Assembly (NCBI RefSeq): GCF_965196975.1
Contig: NZ_OZ239981.1
Location: 2,294,001 to 2,358,000, forward strand
Reading direction: 5' to 3'
DNA: 64,000 nucleotides
DNA from: Endozoicomonas sp965196975
GTDB lineage: Bacteria; Pseudomonadota; Gammaproteobacteria; Pseudomonadales; Endozoicomonadaceae
Below the pieces are notes generated by a model. It was not told where the DNA came from. It was given only the letters and a program-made list of their open reading frames with translations, and did no database searches. Positions 54,281 through 63,542 of this stretch are shown one piece after another (within the stretch, counting starts at the first letter, position 1; each line of letters opens with the position of its first letter). Made by a program: the position numbers and the translations under genes.

Positions 54281-55879
54281 GTAACTATTCAGCACCCAGC
54301 AAAGGCGTATTGTTGTAATTTCGAACCGCTTTAAGAAGCGCCTGAAATATGTTCAACCCCTGCTTTTTAGCAGATGATAAATAGCTTCGGATTCGGGTAA
54401 ACATGGTACCTCCGTCTTCGCTTCTGAAGCAGCCTGAGATCTTCTGCTTAAGTTTGGCCATCCTGGCATCACGTTCACTGCCATTGTTATCGAAGGGAAT
54501 TGAAAAGTCCGACATGAAGCGCAACGTTTCAACCTTAAACTCAATAAGCCTTTTGAACAGGTTGTAGGCCTTGGTATTCCTGACCTTCTTACGTCCAAGC
54601 ACCTGTCGTTGTTTTTCCATATAAGCGGTTTCCTTCGTGAGAGCCCTTTGAAGGATTTGGTCGTATATCGTCTCAATGCGAAGCTGTATTGCACCAGGCA
54701 TTTGAGTCAGACCGGCTGCTTTGTATTTCTTGCAGAAGTGCCAGGAGAGCGTAAGCAATTTCATCAGCCGCAGAGCCAGCTTATTCGCATCCCTATCGAC
54801 AACTCCCTGAAGCTCTCTCAGATGATGGGCATTACAAAGCACATGCACTGCCGCATAGGCAAAGTAGGACTTCCAATGATCGTGAACCAGAATGCCTGCA
54901 AAAGTCAGCAGGATGCCCATTGCATCCATTGCTTCACAACCTCGCCTTTCTGAGAGGTAGTAAAGCGTCCATTGGTCATCTCGCATAATGTGTAACCACC
55001 ACAGTGAACCGTCAACCCGCATGCCAGTTTCATCCGCTCCTGCAACCGGACTTTCTTGTAAAGCATCGCGGATACTCTGCTCAGTAGAGGCCAGGTTCTC
55101 ATGGGTATAGGCAACAAAATTGGCAACAGAGCCTGCGCTGACACTCATGCAATAAATAGTATTGAAATACTCAGACACCCGGTGATATGGGATGAAGTGA
55201 TACTGGTTTAAATGAACAGCCATTGCCTGAGTCACTTCTCCGTATTGAGCAGCGGCTTTCACTCCTTGGGGAAACTCAGCGGTGTTCCGTTTACCACAAG
55301 GACATACTTTAACGTCTGCCCAGTACGCGGTAACTTCAAATTCTCCGGGTCTACCTGGATCAAAAACCTGTCGCTCAATGTATTTGGTGGGTTTAATATC
55401 GATAAGCGAAGACTGGCAACAGCAACATTTTTCAACCTTCAGATGCCTGACATAATCGGGTAAGGCGACACGTCTCAAACAAGAGCCTTGATGACCTTTC
55501 TGGCCACCTGGTTTATTGCCTGAAGATGGTCTAAGGCTTTTGGGGTTCGGTGTTTCCTGTGAGGAGCAGGGGGCTTCTTTGGAAGATGTATCACCTTTAT
55601 CACTCCCTTTTTTACTGGGCTTTTGATAACCATCTGACGATGGTGGCTTACTACTGTTTTGACTGTTTTTATTAACCCTTTCTTCCAGTTCGCTGCAACG
55701 TTCCCATAAAAGCGCATTCTCGGTCCGAAGCTCTTCATTCTCTTTAAGGAGAGCTTCGGTAAACGGAGTAGCTGGGAAGTCTGGTTCCATACTGGAGATT
55801 TGTTAGAAAAATTGAGTATAAGATGATGGTCGAAAAATCAGAAAATTCCAGATTTATATGAAGGGTGCTGAATAGTTAC
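54281..55879 (-). mobile_element. IS66-family insertion sequence, copy 2
   Basis: This 1599-base copy has the same 17-bp perfect terminal repeat as copy 1 (GTAACTATTCAGCACCC) and a different 8-bp duplication, TCACCAAT (54273-54280 and 55880-55887). It lies in the same orientation as copy 1, 25.7 kb away, between pyrD and the orphan 1230-codon gene. Confidence 0.93.
54285..55790 (-). CDS. IS66-family transposase (TnpC only)
   Basis: The 501-residue protein is the same as copy 1 but for tryptophan at residue 29 (TGG, at 55704-55706), where copy 1 has arginine (CGG). The change lies in the N-terminal coiled coil, not in the catalytic domain. The DDE set D253, D304 and E439 is intact. A single-base difference in 1.5 kb shows that the copies are close in age. 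Confidence 0.93.
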   Translation of the reverse strand: MEPDFPATPFTEALLKENEELRTENALLWERCSELEERVNKNSQNSSKPPSSDGYQKPSKKGSDKGDTSSKEAPCSSQETPNPKSLRPSSGNKPGGQKGHQGSCLRRVALPDYVRHLKVEKCCCCQSSLIDIKPTKYIERQVFDPGRPGEFEVTAYWADVKVCPCGKRNTAEFPQGVKAAAQYGEVTQAMAVHLNQYHFIPYHRVSEYFNTIYCMSVSAGSVANFVAYTHENLASTEQSIRDALQESPVAGADETGMRVDGSLWWLHIMRDDQWTLYYLSERRGCEAMDAMGILLTFAGILVHDHWKSYFAYAAVHVLCNAHHLRELQGVVDRDANKLALRLMKLLTLSWHFCKKYKAAGLTQMPGAIQLRIETIYDQILQRALTKETAYMEKQRQVLGRKKVRNTKAYNLFKRLIEFKVETLRFMSDFSIPFDNNGSERDARMAKLKQKISGCFRSEDGGTMFTRIRSYLSSAKKQGLNIFQALLKAVRNYNNTPLLGAE

Positions 55880-55883
55880 TCAC

Positions 55884-55910
55884 CAATCACAAATCACAAA
55901 TCACAAATCA
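55884..55910. repeat. Short tandem repeat of a 7-base unit
   Basis: The unit ATCACAA is repeated about 3.5 times just after the IS66 duplication. The first unit shares bases with the target duplication. It is far too short to be a CRISPR array, and its main interest is as a possible slippage site upstream of the gene at 56097. Confidence 0.7.
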
Positions 55911-56096
55911 ATATTGCATCACGACTTCCCGATCATCATAAAAATAATAAACAACACTTTTTTTTATCTGCAAGCACCCTAAGCAAGCGCATTAAGCAAT
56001 CACCCTCCATTTATTTACAATAAGCATATGAAACAATTATAAGCAGAATTGGTCTGAACATTTGGTTAAAAAAATTACCAACCCAAGAGTCACAGA

Positions 56097-59000
56097 ATGG
56101 TTCATCATGTTGACCCTCGTTCAACACAAGTTTTTGAAACAACAGTACACCAGTCACGCACTTTCAGACAAAGGGGTAAGCCGCGTTTCGGTTATAGGCG
56201 GACAGACAAAGTATCAACCAAAAATCAATTAAATGGATACACAGCAGACTCCGAGGAGGATCCTAATCTGCATGGATGTAAGCGCAACAAACGAAGGTAC
56301 TCAAGACTCAGAACCGAGCGTACAACACTGCCCTCTACGATAACGAAAGAAGCTGGCACCAACAATGCTACCGCATTTACGCCAGAAAAACGCCATGCTG
56401 AATTAACGCTGGAGGAAATCGTTAGATGGGATCTCGACTGGCCCAGAGAGACAACAGGTTCTGATGGATCAGGGCTCTCCGAAGATGAAAGAGAAAGAAC
56501 ACAAGCCGCACAATGTCAAACTCCCCCAACATGGCCATCAAGCTCCTCATACTTTTCAGCGACAGAAGGGTCATCAGAGGACACAACATCGGTAGCAAGC
56601 GAGTATCTCTCATTTGACAGCGAACCTTACCTTGACAGATGGCCTGAAATCGAAGAGGCAGAGGAACGGCATCTAAAAGAATTAATCAGGACTGGAAGAA
56701 CTCCTGAGCTTCAGCAAACTCCTCCTGAGATAATAGTCGCTTTTATTTGCCGGCTTGTAGACGGAAGCCCCTCATCAAATCAACAAGCTGATTCAGCTCA
56801 GGTGACACCGGAAGAACAAGCGAATCTGAGATGTGCGTTTGACACACTATACGAACAACGTCATGCACTGAAAACAGAGCAGCCTCTTGTTTCAATTGCC
56901 TTTGATTATGATTTATCAAAGCGAGACATACTGGAATACTATCTCAAAAAGCGTTGCGACCAGGTTATTTACCACACAGAAACCTTTTTTGAAGAATTAA
57001 TCACTCCTAAAGCGCGAACTCACAAACAATTGGAAGCTGACTACCTGGCGATAGCTGCCATAGCGGCATTCAAACAAAGTCAAAGTCCTCACGAGCACGC
57101 TCAGGCCGCTATCACCCAACTGTTGAGATCGCCCTTACTATCGGGACTTAAAAAGCACCTTGAAGATACCTTCTGTATGGCTCATGCCAGACACCTGATA
57201 CAGAGTCTTCATACGCTTGAACTGGAAAGAGCAAGTCCTGTGGAGCTGCTTCAGGCCAGAGAACAATTCCGTCTGCTGGATTTAATCCAAAATAAAATCC
57301 CAAAAAAATTGAAATTGAGAGAGCTTAATGAAAAACGTCTACGGTTATCCGCCATCATAATTTGCCGGTTTCTGAGGGCTCTTCCTGCGCCCCATCACCA
57401 ATATATCTGGTATCAATTAGCTCCTACCAGTGAAGCATACATATATGAAACACTTTCATCGTATAGTGACACTGAAGAGAAACATTTTTTTAACGCAGTT
57501 CTAAAATATATCGATGCAACACAAACCTGCGAATCTAATGACTGCCATGAGAATGTCAGGAAATGGAGTCAATGCAGACATGACCTCTTTGACCGGCTGA
57601 AGCAATTACTGGTGAAGATAGCTGATCAAATTATCAGTAAACAGCAAAATCTCTCGCCATTGAGAACCAGCAACAACGCTGAAATCAACATAAGGCTGGC
57701 CGAACAAGCGGCAAGAGAGAGTAGAAAGTTAGGTCCAAGGCCAATGAGTGCCAACTCGGGTTTGACTCCTATTGTTTCTACCGTAGTAGACTCTGTTTTT
57801 GAACTGGAAAAATCCTTCAAAGATATTGAGGCTGACCTTTACTATAAAAAACTTCTTATTGATTCTGATTATAATTTCTACGAGGAAGTTAATAAAATTT
57901 TTCAGATCTCCCCCCGGGAATGCATACAAAAATTCGTTAATTATTTATGCAGCGGAGATAAATCCTGCCTGAAAAAAATAAAAGAACTGATAGTGGTAGT
58001 GCAAGAAGCAACCACAAAAATGCAAGCAATAGCACAGCGAAACCCAAGACATTTCCGTCACGAAATGGGAAAAATTTTTACATTATACGCTCGTTTTAAA
58101 AGCCTGTTTTCTGCAGATCCTGCACTGTCAGACGCATACAATATTTTCATGAGCAGCCTAAAAGGACATGCACTTGGTGCTGCTTTTACTCAGGATATAC
58201 CTTCCCCTACCATTAACTGTGATCCAGAGGAAATTGACACCATAAAACAGTTTCAGATGTGCTGCGACATAGCGGGTAAGATTCACGAAGCTCTCGATTA
58301 CTATGATATATTTCGTGCTTTTTGGGATTTTTCGCCAAATAGACTCATCAGAAGCTTATTACCCACCTACGTTTCCGAATTATGTTTTGAACCGATGAGG
58401 CCCACGCTTATCCGCTGGTTGTATTGTGCCCAGTATGCGGAACACTTCTTGTACTATCTTGTTTCAGACATGCCCGGCAATGCTGTTTCGTCCCTGAGCC
58501 TTTATGCGGCTGCCGAAAGAGCCAGATACATTAGCCAAACTGGCAATGTGATAAAACACCTCAGACCTGCCATTACTCAAGCTTACACAGTCTATGATTT
58601 GTATAAACAAGCCGTTACAGAACCAAGTGACGACACAGTTAACTGGAAACGACTGCGCCTTGAGTTTAAAAAAACAACAGGCATTCTTATTTTATCTTTA
58701 TTTTTAGCAGCATCCGTTACCGCTCTAGCTTTCATGGTTGGTATTTTTTCTATCTTTGCAAGTCCGATAATTGCTGCTGTTATCACCGGCATTTCCCTGT
58801 TTACTTCCAGTTTTAACAAAATACTTTACCTGCAGAATCAAACTGAAAGGTTGACACGACCTGTAAAGCAGGCTGTTAGTGACTACGTAACAAGAAAATT
58901 TTCAGAGGATAGCGAAGCCGCTCGTGAAGCCAAAAGATGCATTCAAGAAGTCAGCCAAACCATAGTTCAGAAGATGCAGCTCATGACCAAAGAATCTCCC

Positions 59001-59789
59001 CATCAGGACTATGATATTTATATTGAGCTTTCCAGATACTGGGAACAGTTCTGGGGCCAAAGCCCTAACAAAGACAGGTATCTCAAAGCCGTCGTTGAAG
59101 ACCTTGAAAAACCAAGTATTGCTACTCAACTTAAAGTTGATGCCGTTGAAATACAGAAGTATGTAAATGATATAAAAGTCATGGAAGATGAATTAAAAGC
59201 ATTGGATGAAAAACCGGATACGCCCTCCATTGAGGATATCAACGACCAAATTATCTGCCCCTCCCTGAAACTCAAAGTTATGGCAGGCACACAAAGGCTA
59301 AGAGTCGCAATTGAGGACCAGCTAACACTCAAAAATAAACTGGCAAAAATGACACTGATCAAAATGTGTGGAACAGAAGCACCTGGAAGTGATTTACCAA
59401 CAATTATTGGAACGCTGAAAACACACCTTCAGAAAGTCGCCATGGGCATGTGGGTTAAGGACAAACTGCAAAGAATAAGTGAAATGCATATCCTCCTGAA
59501 CCGGGACACAGAAAATCATCCGTTTTCTCCAGAAACAGCATGGCACAGCACTCATGAACAGGTAGAACAGAACCTCCTGGAAAAGAGAACTCTCGAGCTC
59601 ACCGACCTACTTGATGAATTGAGGCATCAAGCGGTCAGCTGTGCCCTTGAAGAGTCTTTTAGAGGACAGTCTGAGATTGCCGATGATGACCTAGAAAAAG
59701 CTTTTAATGACCCACAGTTTGAACAAAGAGTGACCGTAATACTTTTGGAACTTCTTCTTGCCCGCTCATATAGAATGGAACACCCATAA
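56097..59789 (+). CDS. Unrecognised 1230-residue protein with a hydrophobic hairpin
   Basis: I recognise no known family. The N-terminal 200 residues or so are hydrophilic and poor in order (serine, glutamate and proline-rich, for example SSSSYFSATEGSSEDTTS). From about 210 to 850 the sequence is helical and cysteine-containing. Two hydrophobic segments (about 861-883 and 887-905) are separated by only a few residues, giving a membrane hairpin, and about 320 helical, charged residues follow (long runs with a coiled-coil look, for example 1040-1110). There is no N-terminal signal peptide. Base composition is more AT-rich than the housekeeping genes. The layout resembles secreted effectors that insert in host membranes, but that is a guess. 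The start has only a weak AAGAG site. Confidence 0.75.
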   Translation: MVHHVDPRSTQVFETTVHQSRTFRQRGKPRFGYRRTDKVSTKNQLNGYTADSEEDPNLHGCKRNKRRYSRLRTERTTLPSTITKEAGTNNATAFTPEKRHAELTLEEIVRWDLDWPRETTGSDGSGLSEDERERTQAAQCQTPPTWPSSSSYFSATEGSSEDTTSVASEYLSFDSEPYLDRWPEIEEAEERHLKELIRTGRTPELQQTPPEIIVAFICRLVDGSPSSNQQADSAQVTPEEQANLRCAFDTLYEQRHALKTEQPLVSIAFDYDLSKRDILEYYLKKRCDQVIYHTETFFEELITPKARTHKQLEADYLAIAAIAAFKQSQSPHEHAQAAITQLLRSPLLSGLKKHLEDTFCMAHARHLIQSLHTLELERASPVELLQAREQFRLLDLIQNKIPKKLKLRELNEKRLRLSAIIICRFLRALPAPHHQYIWYQLAPTSEAYIYETLSSYSDTEEKHFFNAVLKYIDATQTCESNDCHENVRKWSQCRHDLFDRLKQLLVKIADQIISKQQNLSPLRTSNNAEINIRLAEQAARESRKLGPRPMSANSGLTPIVSTVVDSVFELEKSFKDIEADLYYKKLLIDSDYNFYEEVNKIFQISPRECIQKFVNYLCSGDKSCLKKIKELIVVVQEATTKMQAIAQRNPRHFRHEMGKIFTLYARFKSLFSADPALSDAYNIFMSSLKGHALGAAFTQDIPSPTINCDPEEIDTIKQFQMCCDIAGKIHEALDYYDIFRAFWDFSPNRLIRSLLPTYVSELCFEPMRPTLIRWLYCAQYAEHFLYYLVSDMPGNAVSSLSLYAAAERARYISQTGNVIKHLRPAITQAYTVYDLYKQAVTEPSDDTVNWKRLRLEFKKTTGILILSLFLAASVTALAFMVGIFSIFASPIIAAVITGISLFTSSFNKILYLQNQTERLTRPVKQAVSDYVTRKFSEDSEAAREAKRCIQEVSQTIVQKMQLMTKESPHQDYDIYIELSRYWEQFWGQSPNKDRYLKAVVEDLEKPSIATQLKVDAVEIQKYVNDIKVMEDELKALDEKPDTPSIEDINDQIICPSLKLKVMAGTQRLRVAIEDQLTLKNKLAKMTLIKMCGTEAPGSDLPTIIGTLKTHLQKVAMGMWVKDKLQRISEMHILLNRDTENHPFSPETAWHSTHEQVEQNLLEKRTLELTDLLDELRHQAVSCALEESFRGQSEIADDDLEKAFNDPQFEQRVTVILLELLLARSYRMEHP

Positions 59790-59920
59790 CGCTCACGTTG
59801 CGCTGGCTCACAGCAAATCATACAACAATGAAATATGCATTAAATAACCAAAACGTTTACTTCATCGTTTGTGTTACCAGCCTTGTTCAAAAGCTGGCAA
59901 CACACGTTTCTGATGGATAT

Positions 59921-61171
59921 TTATACACTCACCGAAGGAGTCCCAGCCAGAACGCTTTCCTTTCTTTCAGCTGCAATACATGCCGCTGCCGTAAATACCA
60001 CATCCGTAGAACTGTTCAATGCCGTTTCCAGGGAGTCTTGGATAACGCCTATGATGAAACCAACGGCAACCACCTGCATGGCTATATCATTAGAAATACC
60101 AAACAAGCTACATGCCAGCGGAATCAATAACAACGAGCCACCCGCCACGCCGGAGGCACCACAGGCAGAAACCGCAGCAACTACACTCAACATCAGAGCG
60201 GTTGGCAGATCCACTGAAATACCCAGTGTGTGAACAGCAGCCAACGTCATGACGGTAATCGTAATGGCTGCACCTGCCATATTAATGGTAGCCCCCAGGG
60301 GGATGGATACAGAGTAAGTATCTTCGTGCAGGTCAAGACTCTTACACAGCTGCATATTCACAGGAATATTGGCTGCAGAACTGCGTGTAAAGAAAGCGGT
60401 AACGCCACTTTCCCGAATACAGCGAAGGACCAGAGGGAAAGGGTTCTGACGAATCTTCAGATAAACAATCAGAGGATTAACAACAAAGCCGATGATCAAC
60501 ATACTGCTGACCAACACAGCAAGCAGTTTGCTGTATCCAAGTAGCACACTGAATCCTGTCTGGGCAATCGTGTTGGCTACAAGTCCAAAAATACCAACAG
60601 GAGCTAACTGAATGACAAAACGCACGATGGAAGAAACTGCCATCGAAAGATCATGAACCATAACCCGGGTCGACTCACTTCCGTGGCGCAATGCCAGACC
60701 CAGGCCAATAGCCCAGGCAAGAATACCAATAAAATTGCCTGTAAGCAGAGCTTCAACTGGGTTCTGCACTATCTGAAAAAGGAGGGTATGGAGAACTTCC
60801 ATAATGCCTTCCGGTGGCAAAGCACCACCACTGTTGGTAACCAGCGTCAAGGTAACCGGAAACAGGAAGCTCATGGAGACTGCCACAAAAGAAGCGGCCA
60901 GTGTTCCAAGAATGTAGAGAAAAACAATGGGTCGCATATTGGTATGCTGCCCCTGCTTCTGATTGGCAATGGATGAAGCCACCAGCACAAAGACCAGAAT
61001 CGGTGCAACCGCCTTCAAAGCACCTACAAACAGGGAACCGAGAAAAGAGATTGAAATCGCCGTATCTGGTGAAATAGCTGCCAGAGCAGCTCCGAGTGCG
61101 ATACCTATGATGATCCTTAACACCAGACTGCTGCTGGCCATTCGTTCATAAAAAGATTGGGCTTGACTCAT
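59921..61171 (-). CDS. sstT: Serine/threonine:Na+ symporter
   Basis: The 416-residue membrane protein is the sodium-driven serine/threonine importer of the DAACS family. It has about eight helices. The SstT-type start (VLRIIIGIALGAALA, FVGALKAVAPILVFVLVASSI) is seen, the serine-rich hairpin reads TRSSAANIPVNM and the sodium-site segment is LGATINMAGAAITITVMTLA. The C-terminal part has SACGASGVAGGSLLLIP. It is a different branch from the broken symporter at 46049-48734. The gene is intact and stands alone. Confidence 0.93.
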   Translation of the reverse strand: MSQAQSFYERMASSSLVLRIIIGIALGAALAAISPDTAISISFLGSLFVGALKAVAPILVFVLVASSIANQKQGQHTNMRPIVFLYILGTLAASFVAVSMSFLFPVTLTLVTNSGGALPPEGIMEVLHTLLFQIVQNPVEALLTGNFIGILAWAIGLGLALRHGSESTRVMVHDLSMAVSSIVRFVIQLAPVGIFGLVANTIAQTGFSVLLGYSKLLAVLVSSMLIIGFVVNPLIVYLKIRQNPFPLVLRCIRESGVTAFFTRSSAANIPVNMQLCKSLDLHEDTYSVSIPLGATINMAGAAITITVMTLAAVHTLGISVDLPTALMLSVVAAVSACGASGVAGGSLLLIPLACSLFGISNDIAMQVVAVGFIIGVIQDSLETALNSSTDVVFTAAACIAAERKESVLAGTPSVSV

Positions 61172-61820
61172 GATTTACCTGCTGTACTACGTTCAAGTTT
61201 TTATCAGTCAAAATTGCAGGGACTGGAAACCACCCCAAATAGATCCTTTAGTTCCATGAGGCCTGCACTTGTGGTATGCCGGAATATTCCTTCTGACGTC
61301 TTTGCAACAGGCTGTTGCTACTGCCCAGACGAGCAAGAGTACCCTCAGTGAGGCTTCACCGGAAAGTTATAATCTCAACGACAGTTATAAATACTTTTGA
61401 ACCAGGAAAGAATTCTGACGAATAATCAGCCAAAAGACATTCCATACTCAGGGCACTTAAATCGCTTGAAAAATCAACCAATACAATGCAAGCAATGAGC
61501 AGTTCAGATTGTCAGGTCAGCGTGAATAGCGTTATGAAATAAGCGGAATACTAAGACTTTAGCAAACCAACCAAATCATGGAACTCCTGAACATGAAAGT
61601 ACTACTGGTTTGTGAGGATTACGTAAAGATAGTATCACAGTACTGAGGATAAGAAAGCCCGGAGTGCACGTCATGACCGCCTTTTTTACCAGAATATTTA
61701 TTCGAAAAGTAACTGCTTTTCGAATAATTAATTGGAAAAGCAGATAAAAAATAAAAATATCGCTTATTTTTCCACAAACATCTTCACTAACCCCTGACAA
61801 AGGATTAAATGAAAGCATTT
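61172..61820. other. Intergenic region between sstT and the NCS1 permease
   Basis: This region of 649 bases holds the sstT promoter and the 3' flank of the permease gene, both on the minus strand. A 12-bp hairpin is at 61698-61727. An 80-codon minus-strand frame (61818-61576) has hydrophobic stretches but no start signal or known relative and spans the hairpin, so it is not called as a gene. Confidence 0.5.
61698..61727 (-). terminator. Hairpin downstream of the NCS1 permease
   Basis: A perfect 12-bp stem (TTATTCGAAAAG with CTTTTCGAATAA) closes a 6-base loop, about 94 bases after the permease stop codon. The T-run is weak on the minus strand, so it is a probable but not certain terminator. 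Confidence 0.5.
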
Positions 61821-63206
61821 TTAGTCAACAGGGACAGAGCGTTTCCACTTAATGGTTTTGATACCTGGCTGCAGTCGAATAAATAACCAATAAAGAAAAG
61901 CAGTAAAAAACAGTAGAAGCACAGCAGGCATACAGAACTCTGGTATCAAAAAACCCGCAAAAAATGCCAGGGGAACCAATAAACAGGCGAATACATTAAA
62001 CCCCTGATAATACCAATAGGTACCATCATTTTCGTATAGGGAGGAGACATCCAGACTCTTGAATTGATAACAGTACCACACCAGCATCGTACCAGTGATG
62101 GGAGCAAACAACGTGCCTATGGCTCCCATATGATGAACGTAGCCACTGATAACCTCCGGGAAGCAGGAAAGCAATCCTGCTAACAGGGTCACAACGATCG
62201 TTGCCCGGAACCGGCCGATTTTCTCAAAAGCATTACAAAGAGAGAGCCCCCCCGTATAGAGGTTGATCACGTTAATCGTCCAGTTATCCAGGAAAATAAC
62301 CAGTGCTACCATAAAAATAATCAACACATTGGGTTGTAGCTGGGTAATGGTTTCAAAAGGATTGATATTAGCTGCGCCACCGGCAATGACGGCATAGGCA
62401 CCAAATGAGGCGGCTACCAGAGTTCCCACCAGTGAACCTGAGATGGTACCGATCAGTAAAGAACGTTCTGATCTTGTATAACGGGTAAAATCAGAAGCAT
62501 CAGTTACACAGGTAAATGAGGTAGACACTATTGTATTAAACCAGAGTGCTGCAAGTGCCCAGGACCAGTGAAGCCCCTCCCGAAAAATAACCACTTCAGG
62601 TGCTGCATCACTGCCTCCGGCATTAAGGAGAAACAGTATGAGTGTTATAAAAAGCAGTAACTTTGCCGGGAAGGAAAATACCGACAACCATTTAAGGTAG
62701 TGATATCCAACGATAGCCACCCCCCCCTGAAAAAAAGCAAAAACCAGCGAAATCAACCACAGTGGTACATGTAACTGAAAACAATTCCTCAAGATTGCTT
62801 CTATGGCCAGTGAACCTGCGGCCGTCTGGAAAGCAAACCAGTATATGGAACACAGAAGCCGGAGTAACGAGGTAATCCAGCGGGCTCCCCTGACACCAAA
62901 CACCGCCCGACACAGCACCTGTCCCGGAATCCCATACCGAACCCCTGCCTGAGAAAATAAGAGAAATGGGATCATTCCAATAAGAACAGAAACAACTTGA
63001 ATGGCGACAGTAGAAATAAAGGAAAGTCCGCCAGTGACCATCATTCCTGATGTAATCAGGGTACCAGGATTAATAAACAGGTTGCTGTAGATGTTGAATA
63101 AGGGCCACGCTCCTCCCACTTGATGACGATGAGGTACTGGCTGGAGGCCATACTGTTCACAAATTCTGGGCTGACTTACAGAAATAGGCTCGGGCAACGC
63201 TGCCAT
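61821..63206 (-). CDS. NCS1-family nucleobase permease (CodB-like)
   Basis: The 461-residue protein has about twelve membrane helices. The first block, WPLFNIYSNLFINPGTLITSGMM, is the NCS1 helix 1 signature, and YGIPGQVLCRAVFGVRGARW lies before helix 3 (an analogue of the NCS1 loop). The later YTRSERSLLIGTISG and LDNWTINVINLYTGGLSL are typical of the cytosine/purine permease branch. The substrate is not fixed by sequence: cytosine, purines, hydantoin or a related compound. No deaminase gene lies nearby, unlike codBA. The gene stands alone. Confidence 0.87.
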   Translation of the reverse strand: MAALPEPISVSQPRICEQYGLQPVPHRHQVGGAWPLFNIYSNLFINPGTLITSGMMVTGGLSFISTVAIQVVSVLIGMIPFLLFSQAGVRYGIPGQVLCRAVFGVRGARWITSLLRLLCSIYWFAFQTAAGSLAIEAILRNCFQLHVPLWLISLVFAFFQGGVAIVGYHYLKWLSVFSFPAKLLLFITLILFLLNAGGSDAAPEVVIFREGLHWSWALAALWFNTIVSTSFTCVTDASDFTRYTRSERSLLIGTISGSLVGTLVAASFGAYAVIAGGAANINPFETITQLQPNVLIIFMVALVIFLDNWTINVINLYTGGLSLCNAFEKIGRFRATIVVTLLAGLLSCFPEVISGYVHHMGAIGTLFAPITGTMLVWYCYQFKSLDVSSLYENDGTYWYYQGFNVFACLLVPLAFFAGFLIPEFCMPAVLLLFFTAFLYWLFIRLQPGIKTIKWKRSVPVD

Positions 63207-63542
63207 GGCAACTCTTCAATGCTAGTGAAAACCAATGAAGAATAGACAACAAAGAATGATCAGTGTTCCAGATACCAGGAGGACTAGATTTTAATCATGA
63301 AGTCAGTTGATCATTCAAACCCTCAAGTAAGACGAAAGTCGCAGGTCATGCTAGCTCCATGCTCAAGCCATTCAACGCAGCTTAGCTTGATACTTTGTGT
63401 CATCAACCCGGAATAATGCCTATGGTTTACGTCATTCTGAGTTGTTGATGGCTGGGAAGGAATAACAACACAGCACAGACAGTGACTGACCTGATGCAGA
63501 CTGTGAGCGGGTAGTCAGACGTTAATTGAGAGCACCCCCAAG
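63207..63542. other. Intergenic region between the NCS1 permease and gdhB
   Basis: A region of 336 bases with no credible gene. It should hold the permease promoter. The bases TTGAGAGCACCC at about 63525-63536 resemble the right end of the ISKra4-like element, but no other part of the element is present. Confidence 0.45.

Noticed and set aside
55884..55910. Possible CRISPR-like repeat
   Set aside because: Units are only 7 bases, contiguous and without spacers, so it is a simple tandem repeat.
61576..61818. 80-codon hydrophobic minus-strand frame
   Set aside because: It spans a strong hairpin, has no start signal and no family; taken as a chance frame in an AT-rich region.
63515..63540. Sequence like the right end of the ISKra4-like element
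   Set aside because: Only about 12 bases match, the opposite end is missing and no duplication is visible; chance similarity is likely.
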